From the NCBI RefSeq assembly GCF_036226465.1, contig NZ_CP108476.1, positions 1,488,001 through 1,552,000 of the forward strand: a DNA stretch of 64,000 bases. The letters are read 5' to 3'. The notes beneath the pieces were generated by a model. The model did not search any database. It was not told the DNA's origin and saw only the letters and a list, made by a program, of their open reading frames with translations. A program made the translations under genes and the position numbers. Within the stretch, counting starts at the first letter, position 1; every line of letters starts with the position of its first letter. The stretch is from Kitasatospora sp. NBC_01250 (lineage in GTDB: Bacteria; Actinomycetota; Actinomycetes; Streptomycetales; Streptomycetaceae). Shown here in pieces: positions 47,416 through 55,474 of the stretch.

Positions 47416-47841
47416 CTACGCCCCCAAGGGCTTGACCCAGCGGCGCCACTGCTCCTCGCGCTGGTAGCCGGCCGCCTGCCAGGTCCGTCGGCCCAGCTCG
47501 TTGCGCTCCAGCACCATCGCGTCCGCCCGTCGGCCGCCGAGCGCCGTGAAGCGCCGCTCGGCCGCCGCCAGCAGCGCGGCGCCGATGCCCCGGCGACGCT
47601 GGTCCGGGTCGACCGCGAGCCGGTAGAGGCTGGCACGCCAGCCGTCCCAGCCCGCGATCACCGTGCCGACCAGCACGCCCTCGCGCTCGGCGACGATCAG
47701 CGCCTCGGGGTCGCGCTCGATCAGCCGGGCCACGCCGGCCGGGTCGTCGCTGATGCTGGTGCCCTCGGCCGCTCGCGCCCAGAAGGCGAGCAGCGCGGGG
47801 ATCTCGGGGGTGGTGGCAGGACGGGTCGTCAGCTCGCTCAT
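47416..47841 (-). CDS. GNAT family N-acetyltransferase
   Basis: A small acetyltransferase of 141 residues: RLAVDPDQRRRGIGAALLAAAERRF is a clear acetyl-CoA site, and the C-terminus has LERNELGRRTWQAAGYQRE, the usual final strand-helix. The family acetylates small amines, proteins or antibiotics; the substrate here is unknown. AGGACGG lies before the ATG. It converges with bioD within 26 nt. Confidence 0.88.
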   Translation of the reverse strand: MSELTTRPATTPEIPALLAFWARAAEGTSISDDPAGVARLIERDPEALIVAEREGVLVGTVIAGWDGWRASLYRLAVDPDQRRRGIGAALLAAAERRFTALGGRRADAMVLERNELGRRTWQAAGYQREEQWRRWVKPLGA

Positions 47842-47962
47842 CGGACCGTCCTACCAGCTGCCGCCGGGCCGGCTCCGGGAATTCCACTGGTCGGACGGCC
47901 GCCCGGACCGGGCACTCGGGCCGGGCACTCGGGCCGGACAACCGCTCGGGCCGAGCCCCCGC

Positions 47963-48667
47963 TCAGGCCGAGCGCTCCGAGAGCCGCCACACCGTGGTGC
48001 GTTTGACCGCGCTGTCCTCCAGGTCGGCCAGCACCGGCACCTCGTACTCGGCGACGGCGGTGAAGCGTTCGCGCGGCAGGTAGGCCCGCCCCGGGTCGCC
48101 GACCAGCACCAGCGCGCCGCGGGCGTGCGCGCGCTCCAGGAAGGGCAGGAAGCGGGCCGCCATCGCGCGCTCGTAGAAGACGTCACCGGCCAGCACCACC
48201 TCGGCCGGCGCCCCGTCCCCGTCCAGCAGGTCCGCGCACTCGGCCTCGATCCGCACCCCGTTGGCCGCGGCGTTGAGCCCGATCGCCGCCACCGCGTAGG
48301 CGTCGATCTCGGCGGCCCGCACGGTACGCGCCCCGCTGTGCGCCGCCGCCACCCCCACCAGCCCCGACCCGGCCGCCAGGTCGAGCACCGACCGGCCGGC
48401 CACCGCCTGCGGGTGGTCCAGCACATAGCGGGCGACCCCGAGTCCGCCCGCCCAGGCGAAGGCCCAGAACGGCGGCGGCAGTCCGACCCGGCCACGCGCC
48501 GACTCGGTCCGCTCCCACAGCGCGATCGCCTCCTGCGCCGTGTACAGGCTGATCTCCGGGACGAACGGGAGGGCCCCGAGCCGCGTCTGCGCGCGCACGA
48601 ACTCCTCGTTCACGTCCGCGGCGGGCGGGTCCGGGCACTGAGCCGGCGGGCTGACGAGATCGGACAT
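47963..48667 (-). CDS. Class I SAM-dependent methyltransferase (METTL20/PrmA-like)
   Basis: A protein of 234 residues with LPFVPEISLYTAQEAIALWE, PPPFWAFAWAGGLGVARYVLD, the SAM-binding motif VLDLAAGSGLVGVAA and VVLAGDVFYERAM. This pattern is that of the ETF-beta lysine methyltransferase/ribosomal protein L11 methyltransferase-like group, which methylates protein lysines. The ATG at 48667 has GAGGA upstream. The protein target is unknown. Confidence 0.85.
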   Translation of the reverse strand: MSDLVSPPAQCPDPPAADVNEEFVRAQTRLGALPFVPEISLYTAQEAIALWERTESARGRVGLPPPFWAFAWAGGLGVARYVLDHPQAVAGRSVLDLAAGSGLVGVAAAHSGARTVRAAEIDAYAVAAIGLNAAANGVRIEAECADLLDGDGAPAEVVLAGDVFYERAMAARFLPFLERAHARGALVLVGDPGRAYLPRERFTAVAEYEVPVLADLEDSAVKRTTVWRLSERSA

Positions 48668-48785
48668 GGTGCATTCCTCTGCTCGTGGCGTGCGTGCACT
48701 TGTAGCGTGTGGTGGTTGAGCAGACCCTAGTGCACATCGCCGGGGTTCCCCCCGCACGGCCTGACATCCCGTCAGTCACGGCCTG

Positions 48786-49021
48786 GGCCGTGTCTCACAA
48801 TTCCCGCCAGGCGCGCGACGCCGGCCCGCAGCGTCAGCTGCTGATGTCGCTGCCCGCCTGGACGCACCGGCGAATCATCCAAGTACGACCCAGTACGAGG
48901 ACGCTTCGCCGGCACGCCCAGCCGGGCGCCACCCAGCCGCCAGGCTGGGTGGTGGGGGTACCTCCCGGCCGAAGGCTGGGGGAGCCGCGCGCTGATCCGA
49001 CGCGAATTGTGAGACACGGCC
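48786..49021. mobile_element. MITE-like element with 18-bp perfect terminal inverted repeats
   Basis: The ends GGCCGTGTCTCACAATTC (48786-48803) and its exact complement (49004-49021) bound a 236-bp unit without a gene. Outside the perfect part, CCT-N-GG symmetry extends the ends by a few bases with one mismatch. Inside is a second, imperfect inverted repeat around CTCCCGGCCGAAGGCTGGGG. This structure suits a non-autonomous transposon or a short IS relic of the kind common in Streptomyces. No target duplication was identified. It interrupts the gap between the methyltransferase and ROK genes. Confidence 0.7.
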
Positions 49022-49228
49022 TAGGTCAACTTTCGATACCGAACCAGTCATGAGCTGCGCATTTGCTCGCGACCAGGATGCCCCGCGGGTACGATCCGGC
49101 TGACGCCCTCCGGCGTGCGGTGCTCCTCGCGACGCCGCCGGACGGCCCGTGCCGCGGAGCAACGGAGCTCACCGTGCACTTGTCACCGCGCGCCACCTGC
49201 AGTCGCGCGAACGCGGAAAGGCAGCGAC

Positions 49229-50386
49229 TTGGCGGATCGGCTCACCGGAGGGGACTCCTCGCTGCTGCGTCGGATCAACGCCGCGGTCACCCTGCGCGCG
49301 CTGCGCGACGGGCAGGCCGTCACGCTGACCCAGCTGGTCGGCGACACCGGGCTGTCCCGGCCGACCGTCGAGGGTGTGATCGAGGGCCTGATGGAGTCCG
49401 GCCTGGTCGCCGAGGTGGACCAGGCCCAGGAGAGCGGTCGCCAGCGCGGCCGCCCGGCCCGCTGGTTCCGCTTCCGTGCCGAGGCCGGGCACATCCTGGG
49501 CGTCGAGATCGGCGTCCACGTCGTCCGCGTCGTGCTGGCCGACCTGACCGGCCGCCAGATCGGCACCTTCGCGCGCCTGGTCGACGAGACGCTCGACGCC
49601 GAGGAGCGCCTGGGCGCCGCCCGCGCGGCCGTCGCCGAGGTGCTGCGCAAGGCCGGCGTCTCCCGCGACAACCTGTGGGCGGTCGGGGTGGGCACCCCCG
49701 GCATCGTGGACCGCGACGGCTCGGTGCGCCTGGGCACCGCGATGCCCGGCTGGACCGGCCTGGACCTCGGCGCCCGGCTGCGCCGCTCGTTCCGCTGCCC
49801 CGTCCTGATCGAGAACGACGCCAACCTGGCCGCCATCGCCGAGCACTGGCAGGGCGCGGCGGTCGGCATGGGCGACGTGGTCTTCGTGCTGGCCGGCCTG
49901 AGCCCCGGCGCCGGGTCACTGATCAACGGACGGCTGCACCGCGGCTTCGGCGGCGCGGCCGGCGAGATCGGCGCGCTGCACCTGCTCGGCCAGGAGGCCA
50001 CCCCCGAGCGCCTGCTCTCCACCGGCGCCAAACCGCTGGACCCGCTGGACGAGGCGGCGGTGGCCCGGGTGCTGGCCCTGGCCCGGGCGGGCGACGCGGT
50101 GGCCCAGGTGGCGATGGACCGCTTCCTGCAGCGCCTGGTGCACGACGTCGCGGCCCTGGTGCTGGCGATCGACCCGCAGTTGGTGGTGATCGGCGGCTGG
50201 GCGGCCGGGCTGGACGACGTGCTCTCGCCGCTGCGCGAGCAACTCGCGCTCTACTGCCTGCGGGCGCCGGAGGTGGCGCTCTCCACGCTGGGCGAGGACG
50301 TGGTGGCGCTGGGAGCGCTGCGGGTGGCGCTGGACCAGGTCGAGGAGCAGCTCTTCGCGGTGGACCAGCCGACCTCCCGCAGCTGA
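49229..50386 (+). CDS. ROK family transcriptional regulator
   Basis: The product has 385 residues. An N-terminal winged helix-turn-helix (TLTQLVGDTGLSRPTVEGVIEGL) precedes a ROK domain (GVGTPGIVDRDG, ENDANLAAIAEHW and GFGGAAGEIGALHL). The zinc motif CxCGxxGC is absent. The TTG start is chosen because GGAAAGG lies 8 nt upstream and the HTH then begins at the normal distance. It is followed by a 12-bp terminator hairpin. Target genes are unknown; none of the neighbours is a sugar gene. Confidence 0.85.
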   Translation: MADRLTGGDSSLLRRINAAVTLRALRDGQAVTLTQLVGDTGLSRPTVEGVIEGLMESGLVAEVDQAQESGRQRGRPARWFRFRAEAGHILGVEIGVHVVRVVLADLTGRQIGTFARLVDETLDAEERLGAARAAVAEVLRKAGVSRDNLWAVGVGTPGIVDRDGSVRLGTAMPGWTGLDLGARLRRSFRCPVLIENDANLAAIAEHWQGAAVGMGDVVFVLAGLSPGAGSLINGRLHRGFGGAAGEIGALHLLGQEATPERLLSTGAKPLDPLDEAAVARVLALARAGDAVAQVAMDRFLQRLVHDVAALVLAIDPQLVVIGGWAAGLDDVLSPLREQLALYCLRAPEVALSTLGEDVVALGALRVALDQVEEQLFAVDQPTSRS

Positions 50387-50412
50387 CCGGCGACCGAGAG
50401 CCTGACACGACC

Positions 50413-50447
50413 GAGGGCCGGACCCCTTCCTGGGAGGTCCGGCCCTC
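50413..50447. terminator. Bidirectional hairpin terminator
   Basis: A perfect 12-bp stem (GAGGGCCGGACC with its complement, 11-base loop) lies between the convergent ROK and GntR genes. Confidence 0.88.
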
Positions 50448-50472
50448 AGGCCTTCTTATCGGTCTTCGCGGT

Positions 50473-51252
50473 TCAGGAGGCGGTGCGCACCGGAGCCACC
50501 GGGGTGACCTCGACCAGGCCGGTCTCACCGAAGGTCAGCCGGCAGGTGTCGGCGCGGTAGGTCGAGACCGCGAGCGCGGCCAGCCGACCGCCCGAGGCGT
50601 ACTGGGTGGTGACCACCAGGACCGGCGTGCCCGGCGGGCGCTGGAGCAGCGCGCCCTCCTCGGCCTCGGCCACGCCGAGCTCCACGGCCCGCGACTCGCC
50701 CTCCACGGTGAGCCGCTCCAGCCGGCGCAGCACCGAACGGGCCTGGTCCTCGCCCTCCGCCGGCGCACCCGACAGCCGGATCTCGGGCAGCTGGGCCAGC
50801 ACCGACTCCGGCACGTGCAGCGACTCGGTGGCCACCGTCTGCCCCTGCTCGACCCGCACCCGGCGCACCGTGTGCACCGTCTCGCCCACCGGGACGCCCA
50901 GCGCCTTGGCCAGCTTCTCGGCCGCGGCGGCGCTCACGCAGTCCACCGTCTGCCAGGACTGCTCGCGGCTGCTGCCCGGCCAGCCCTCCTCGCGCCGGCT
51001 CACCGGCACGCCCACCCGCGGGGCGGCGACCAGGGTGCCGATACCGCGGCGGCGGACCAGGCGGCCCTCCAGCTCCAGCTGGTCCAGGGCCTGGCGCAGG
51101 GTGGCCCGGGCCACGCCGAAGCGGGCGGCGAGCTCACGCTCGTTGGGGATCACCTCACCGGTGGAGAACTCCGAGTCGATGGCGCGCAGCAGCACCGTGC
51201 GCAGGTGCCAGTACTTCGGCTCCGGTACCGCCGCGAGCTGAGCTGTCCCCAC
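50473..51252 (-). CDS. GntR/HutC family transcriptional regulator
   Basis: A protein of 259 residues: winged helix PNERELAARFGVARATLRQALDQLELEGRL in outline, then a UTRA effector domain (VRRVRVEQGQTVATESLHVP, VVTTQYASGGRLAAL). The GTG at 51252 is chosen since GGAGGA precedes it and the N-terminus GTAQLAAVPEPKYWHLRTVL looks like that of streptomycete homologues. A GTG 4 codons earlier is possible. UTRA regulators respond to sugar phosphates or amino acid derivatives; its targets are unknown. Confidence 0.88.
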   Translation of the reverse strand: MGTAQLAAVPEPKYWHLRTVLLRAIDSEFSTGEVIPNERELAARFGVARATLRQALDQLELEGRLVRRRGIGTLVAAPRVGVPVSRREEGWPGSSREQSWQTVDCVSAAAAEKLAKALGVPVGETVHTVRRVRVEQGQTVATESLHVPESVLAQLPEIRLSGAPAEGEDQARSVLRRLERLTVEGESRAVELGVAEAEEGALLQRPPGTPVLVVTTQYASGGRLAALAVSTYRADTCRLTFGETGLVEVTPVAPVRTAS

Positions 51253-51568
51253 CGTGTCCTCCACCCTGGCCCGCGGTCGGCCGCTGTGGACGGGACCGCC
51301 GGCATCCTGAAGGACAGGGTGCGCCCCGGCCGCACCGGCGCGTATCGCCAGGTAGGGGCGCGGACTTTATCCGTCCTTCTTTATTAAAGGTCTTTGCAGT
51401 AAGCGACCCTAGGCTGCCCGCCGGGAGATGGTCAAGACCAATGACAAGCCTTGACGAGCCCGAAACACCCAGCAAACTCCCAGGCATCACAGCGCACACC
51501 CGCCGCACCCCGCGCACCCCTCCCGCAGGCCGCCGTGGCCCCTGCCGTCCGCCCGGTAGGCTGCCCGG
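51253..51568. other. Divergent intergenic region GntR / exonuclease III
   Basis: Some 316 nt without a convincing gene. An AT-rich patch (51365-51400, CTTTATCCGTCC, CTTTATTAAAGG) is a likely promoter/operator for the GntR gene. A -10-like TAGGCT at 51557-51562 serves exonuclease III. The rest is proline-codon-rich sequence with no other signal. Confidence 0.5.
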
Positions 51569-52366
51569 GTGACTGTGGTAACGACTGTGAATGTGAACGG
51601 GATTCGGGCCGCCGCGAAGAAGGGCTTCCTGGAATGGCTCGCCGCCACCGAGGCGGACGTGCTCTGCCTGCAGGAGGTGCGCGCCGAGAGCGGCCAACTG
51701 CCGCCCGAGCTGCGCGAGCTGCCGGGCTGGCACGCCGTCTGGGCCTCGTCCGCGGCGAAGGGCCGGGCCGGCGTCGCGGTCCTGTCCCGCACCGAACCGC
51801 AGCGCACCCAGGTCGGGTTCGGCTCGGCGGAGTTCGACGGCACCGGCCGGTACGTGGAGATCGACCTGCCCGGACTCACCGTCGCCAGCCTCTACCTGCC
51901 CTCCGGCGAGGTCGGCACCGAGCGCCAGGACGAGAAGGAACGCTTCATGGCGGAGTTCCTCGTCCACCTCACCGGCCTGCGCGCCCGGGCCGCCGCCGAC
52001 GGCCGCGAGGTGGTGGTCTGCGGCGACTGGAACATCGCCCACCAGGAGGCCGACCTCAAGAACTGGAAGGCCAACCAGAAGTCCGCCGGCTTCCTGCCCG
52101 AGGAGCGCGCCTGGCTCGGCCGCGTCCTGGACGAGGCCGGCTACGTCGACGTGGTCCGCCGCCTCCACCCCGACCAGGCGGGCCCCTACAGCTGGTGGTC
52201 CTACCGCGGCCGCGCCTTCGACAACGACTCGGGCTGGCGGATCGACTACCACATCACCACCCCGGGCCTGGCCGACCGCGCCACCACCGCCCTGGTCGAG
52301 CGCGCCGCCACCCACGCCGAGCGGTGGTCGGACCACGCACCGGTCACGGTCGCGTACGACATCTGA
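51569..52366 (+). CDS. xthA: Exodeoxyribonuclease III
   Basis: An endonuclease/exonuclease/phosphatase-fold enzyme of 265 residues with NVNGIRAA, LCLQEVRAE (metal-binding Glu), CGDWNIAHQEADLKN, DYHITTPGL and the C-terminal SDHAPVTV with the catalytic histidine. It cleaves DNA at abasic sites and removes 3' blocks in base-excision repair. The GTG start is 7 nt after a -10-like TAGGCT, so the mRNA is leaderless. The stop overlaps the ATG of the SARP gene (TGATG). Confidence 0.93.
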   Translation: MTVVTTVNVNGIRAAAKKGFLEWLAATEADVLCLQEVRAESGQLPPELRELPGWHAVWASSAAKGRAGVAVLSRTEPQRTQVGFGSAEFDGTGRYVEIDLPGLTVASLYLPSGEVGTERQDEKERFMAEFLVHLTGLRARAAADGREVVVCGDWNIAHQEADLKNWKANQKSAGFLPEERAWLGRVLDEAGYVDVVRRLHPDQAGPYSWWSYRGRAFDNDSGWRIDYHITTPGLADRATTALVERAATHAERWSDHAPVTVAYDI

Positions 52367-55300
52367 TGGACCCGAGCGAGCGTCCCGGCCCCGTGCGCTT
52401 CAACCTGCTGGGGCCGGTGCACGTCACCCTCCCGGACGGCGAGGTGGTGTTGCCCTCGGGCGGTCCGCGCGCGGTGCTGGTGATGCTGCTGGTGAACGCG
52501 AACCGGGTCGTGTCGGCGGAGCAACTGGCGTCGGCGGTGTGGGGCGAGGACCGTCCGTCCACCGCCACCGCCATCGCGTCGCTGCGCAACCACGTCCTGC
52601 GCCTGCGCCGGATGCTCGGTGACGACACGGGGCTGCGGCTGCGAACCGTGGCGCCGGGCTATCTCATCAGGACGGATCCCGGTGAGCTGGACGTGGAGGA
52701 GTTCGTCGAGGGGTGCCGGCTCGGCGCGGAGCAGTTGCGCGCGGGTGAGGCCTCGGCGGCGCGGCGGACGCTGAGCACCGCACTGGACCTGTGGCGCGGC
52801 GAGCCGTTCACCGACCTGCCACCGTGTGTCGACGGCGCCGCGCGGGCCCACCAGCTCGACGAGACCCGCATGAACGCGTGGCAGGACCGTGTCGGCGCGG
52901 ACCTGAGGCTGGGACGGCACCGGGAGCTGGTCGCCGAACTCCGCGGGCTCACCCGGGCCCACCCGCTGCGGGAGGCGCTGCACGGGCAGCTGATGCTGGC
53001 GCTGTACGGTGCCGACCGCCAGGCCGAAGCCCTCGCGGTCTACCAGGACCTGCGCAAGCGGCTGGTCGCGGAACTCGGGGTCGAGCCCTCGGCGCAGGTC
53101 GCGGATCTCCAGCTCCGGATCCTCGCCGCGGACCCCTCGCTGCTCGACCCGGCGGAGCAGTCCGAGAGCGGCGGGACGGCACCGGGCCGGACCGCGGGCA
53201 CCGGACGCCGCGGCAGCAGGCCGGGCGCCGGGGCCGCGACGACCGCGAATGCCCCGGCCGGGTACGCGCCCCGCAACAGCCTCCCGCGGGACGTGGCCGA
53301 CTTCACCGGCCGCGGCCCGGAAACGGACCGCCTGTTGGCAGCCGCGGCCGCCCCGGCGACCAGCGCCGTCGTGATTTCCGCGATCGACGGGATGGCCGGG
53401 GTCGGCAAGACCGCGCTGGCCGTCCACGTCGCCCACGCCCTGGCCGACCGGTACGCCGACGGCCAGGTCTTCATCGACCTGCACGGCTTCACCCCGGGCC
53501 AGACCCCGCTGGAGCCCGGCGCCGCGTTGGCCCGGCTGCTGCGCGCCGTCGGGGTGAGCGAGGACGCCCTTCCCGCGGATCCCGAGGAGCGTGCACTGCT
53601 GTGGCGCAGCGTCGCCGCCGACCGCCGCCTCCTGATCGTCCTGGACAACGCCGTCGACGCCGCACAGGTCCGGCTCCTGCTCCCCGGATCCCCCGGCTGC
53701 CTGGTCCTCGTCACGTCGCGGCGCCGGATGCCCGCTCTCGCCGGAGCCGGCGCGCTCTCGCTGGACGTCCTCGAACCGGGCACGGCTGTCGCCCTGTTCG
53801 GCCAGATCTGCGGCCCGGACCGGATCGTCGGCCAGGAGGACGCCGTCGCCGAGATCGTCAGGCTCTGCGGCCACCTGCCCCTCGCCATCCGCATCACCGC
53901 CGCGCGCCTGGCGCACCGTGGCACCTGGACCCCCTCCCACCTGCTCGCCCGGCTCCGCGACCGGATCAGCCTGCCCACCGAGCTCCGGACGCAGGACCAG
54001 AGCGTCGCCGCGGCCTTCGCCGTGTCCTACGACGCCCTGGCCCCCGACCAGCAGCGGCTCTTCCGCCTCGCGGGACTGCACCCCGGCGACGACTTCTCCG
54101 CGTACGCCCTGGCGGCCCTCGCCGATCTGCCGCTGACCGGGACCGAGGACCTCGTCGAGGAACTCCACGACCACCACCTGCTCATCGAGCGGTCCCCCGG
54201 CCGCTACACGTTCCACGACCTGCTGCGCCAGCACGCCCGCGGTCTCGCCCGGTCCGAGGAAACCGACGCCACCGGGCGGGCCGCGCTGGAACGGCTCTTC
54301 GACTACTACGGCCACACCGCCGCGGCAGCGGCGGACGTCCTCTACCCCCACGAGTCGCACCGGCGCCCGCATCCCCCGAAACCCGCCACGCCCACCGACC
54401 CGCTGCACGGCGAGGAGAGCGCGCGCAACTGGCTCGACACCGAGCTGACCAACCTGATCGCCGCCGGCACGCACCCCGTCGCCGCCGCCACACAGCACAG
54501 CAGCGACCTCTCCGCGATCCTCGCCCGCTATCTGGACCACTACGGCCACTACGGCAAGTCCCTGACCCTCCACACCGCGGCCACCGAATCCACCACGGTC
54601 ACGGGCGACTTGGCCGGTCACGCCACCGCCCAGACGAACCTGGCGGGGTCGTACTGGCTGCTGGGCCGCTACCCGGAGGCCATCGAGTGCTTCCAGGCCG
54701 CGCTCCTCGACTTCCGGAACCTCGCGGACCAGGCCGGAGAGCGCCGGGTGCTGACCAACCTCGGCGCGACCTACGCCCAGCTGGGTCGCCACGAGGAAGC
54801 GATCGACCACTTCACGTGGGCGATGGCCGCCTACGGAGCGGCGGGCGACCGCGCGGGCCAGGTGATCGTGCTGAACAACCTCGGCGCGGTCTGCGAGCGG
54901 ACGGAGAACTTCGAGCAGGCGGCGCAGTACCACCGTCAGGCCCTCGAACTGGCCCGGGAGGTCGGCGATCACGTCACCGAGGGAAGGGCCCTGGCCAACC
55001 TCGGCATGACGCTGCACCACCTCGGCCAGCCCGCCGAGGCCGCACGGGTGCTGCACCAGGCCCTGGCGATGGCCACCAGAGCCGGCGACCGGACTCGCCA
55101 GATCTTCGCACTCAACGGCCTCGGCGACGTCGAACGCGCGACCGACCCCGCCCAGGCTCTCGCCCGCCACCACCAGGCCCGCGAGATCTGCGCCGCGATC
55201 GGCGACCGGTTCTCACTGGCGGCCTGTCACCTGCGCATCGGCGACGACCACCAGGCGATGGGCGACCCCGGCCTGGCCCGGGAGCACTGGGAGCAGAGCG

Positions 55301-55371
55301 CCGAGCTGTACACCGAACTGAAGGCGACCTCCCAACTCGAAACGGTCCGCACCCGCCTCGGCGGACCGTGA
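52366..55371 (+). CDS. AfsR-like SARP regulator with NB-ARC ATPase and TPR domains
   Basis: The 1001-residue product has an OmpR-like winged helix (residues about 15-95) and a bacterial transcriptional activation domain (about 100-245, with RLVAELGVEPSAQVADLQ). An NB-ARC region follows with Walker A GMAGVGKTALAVHVAH (around 345) and LLIVLDNAVDAAQ, then C-terminal TPRs (about 740-1000, with NLGATYAQLGRHEEAIDHF). This is the AfsR architecture. Such regulators activate secondary metabolite clusters through 22-bp-period direct repeats, and one such repeat lies just downstream. The start overlaps the exonuclease stop. Confidence 0.92.
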   Translation: MDPSERPGPVRFNLLGPVHVTLPDGEVVLPSGGPRAVLVMLLVNANRVVSAEQLASAVWGEDRPSTATAIASLRNHVLRLRRMLGDDTGLRLRTVAPGYLIRTDPGELDVEEFVEGCRLGAEQLRAGEASAARRTLSTALDLWRGEPFTDLPPCVDGAARAHQLDETRMNAWQDRVGADLRLGRHRELVAELRGLTRAHPLREALHGQLMLALYGADRQAEALAVYQDLRKRLVAELGVEPSAQVADLQLRILAADPSLLDPAEQSESGGTAPGRTAGTGRRGSRPGAGAATTANAPAGYAPRNSLPRDVADFTGRGPETDRLLAAAAAPATSAVVISAIDGMAGVGKTALAVHVAHALADRYADGQVFIDLHGFTPGQTPLEPGAALARLLRAVGVSEDALPADPEERALLWRSVAADRRLLIVLDNAVDAAQVRLLLPGSPGCLVLVTSRRRMPALAGAGALSLDVLEPGTAVALFGQICGPDRIVGQEDAVAEIVRLCGHLPLAIRITAARLAHRGTWTPSHLLARLRDRISLPTELRTQDQSVAAAFAVSYDALAPDQQRLFRLAGLHPGDDFSAYALAALADLPLTGTEDLVEELHDHHLLIERSPGRYTFHDLLRQHARGLARSEETDATGRAALERLFDYYGHTAAAAADVLYPHESHRRPHPPKPATPTDPLHGEESARNWLDTELTNLIAAGTHPVAAATQHSSDLSAILARYLDHYGHYGKSLTLHTAATESTTVTGDLAGHATAQTNLAGSYWLLGRYPEAIECFQAALLDFRNLADQAGERRVLTNLGATYAQLGRHEEAIDHFTWAMAAYGAAGDRAGQVIVLNNLGAVCERTENFEQAAQYHRQALELAREVGDHVTEGRALANLGMTLHHLGQPAEAARVLHQALAMATRAGDRTRQIFALNGLGDVERATDPAQALARHHQAREICAAIGDRFSLAACHLRIGDDHQAMGDPGLAREHWEQSAELYTELKATSQLETVRTRLGGP

Positions 55372-55398
55372 CCCCGCACCGCGAGGGCACGGCCGACC

Positions 55399-55432
55399 AC
55401 CGGTTGACAGCGCTTCCGCAACCGGTTGACAG
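55399..55432 (+). promoter_or_regulatory. SARP-type direct repeat before the LuxR gene
   Basis: ACCGGTTGACAG occurs at 55399-55410 and again at 55421-55432, an exact 22-bp period, two helical turns. SARP proteins are known to bind direct repeats with such spacing next to the -35 region. Each copy also contains TTGACA/G, so the second may serve as the -35 box. Confidence 0.65.
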
Positions 55433-55474
55433 AGCTGGTGTGTGCGGGAAAGCTGACCTCAGCAGCTGAAATGA

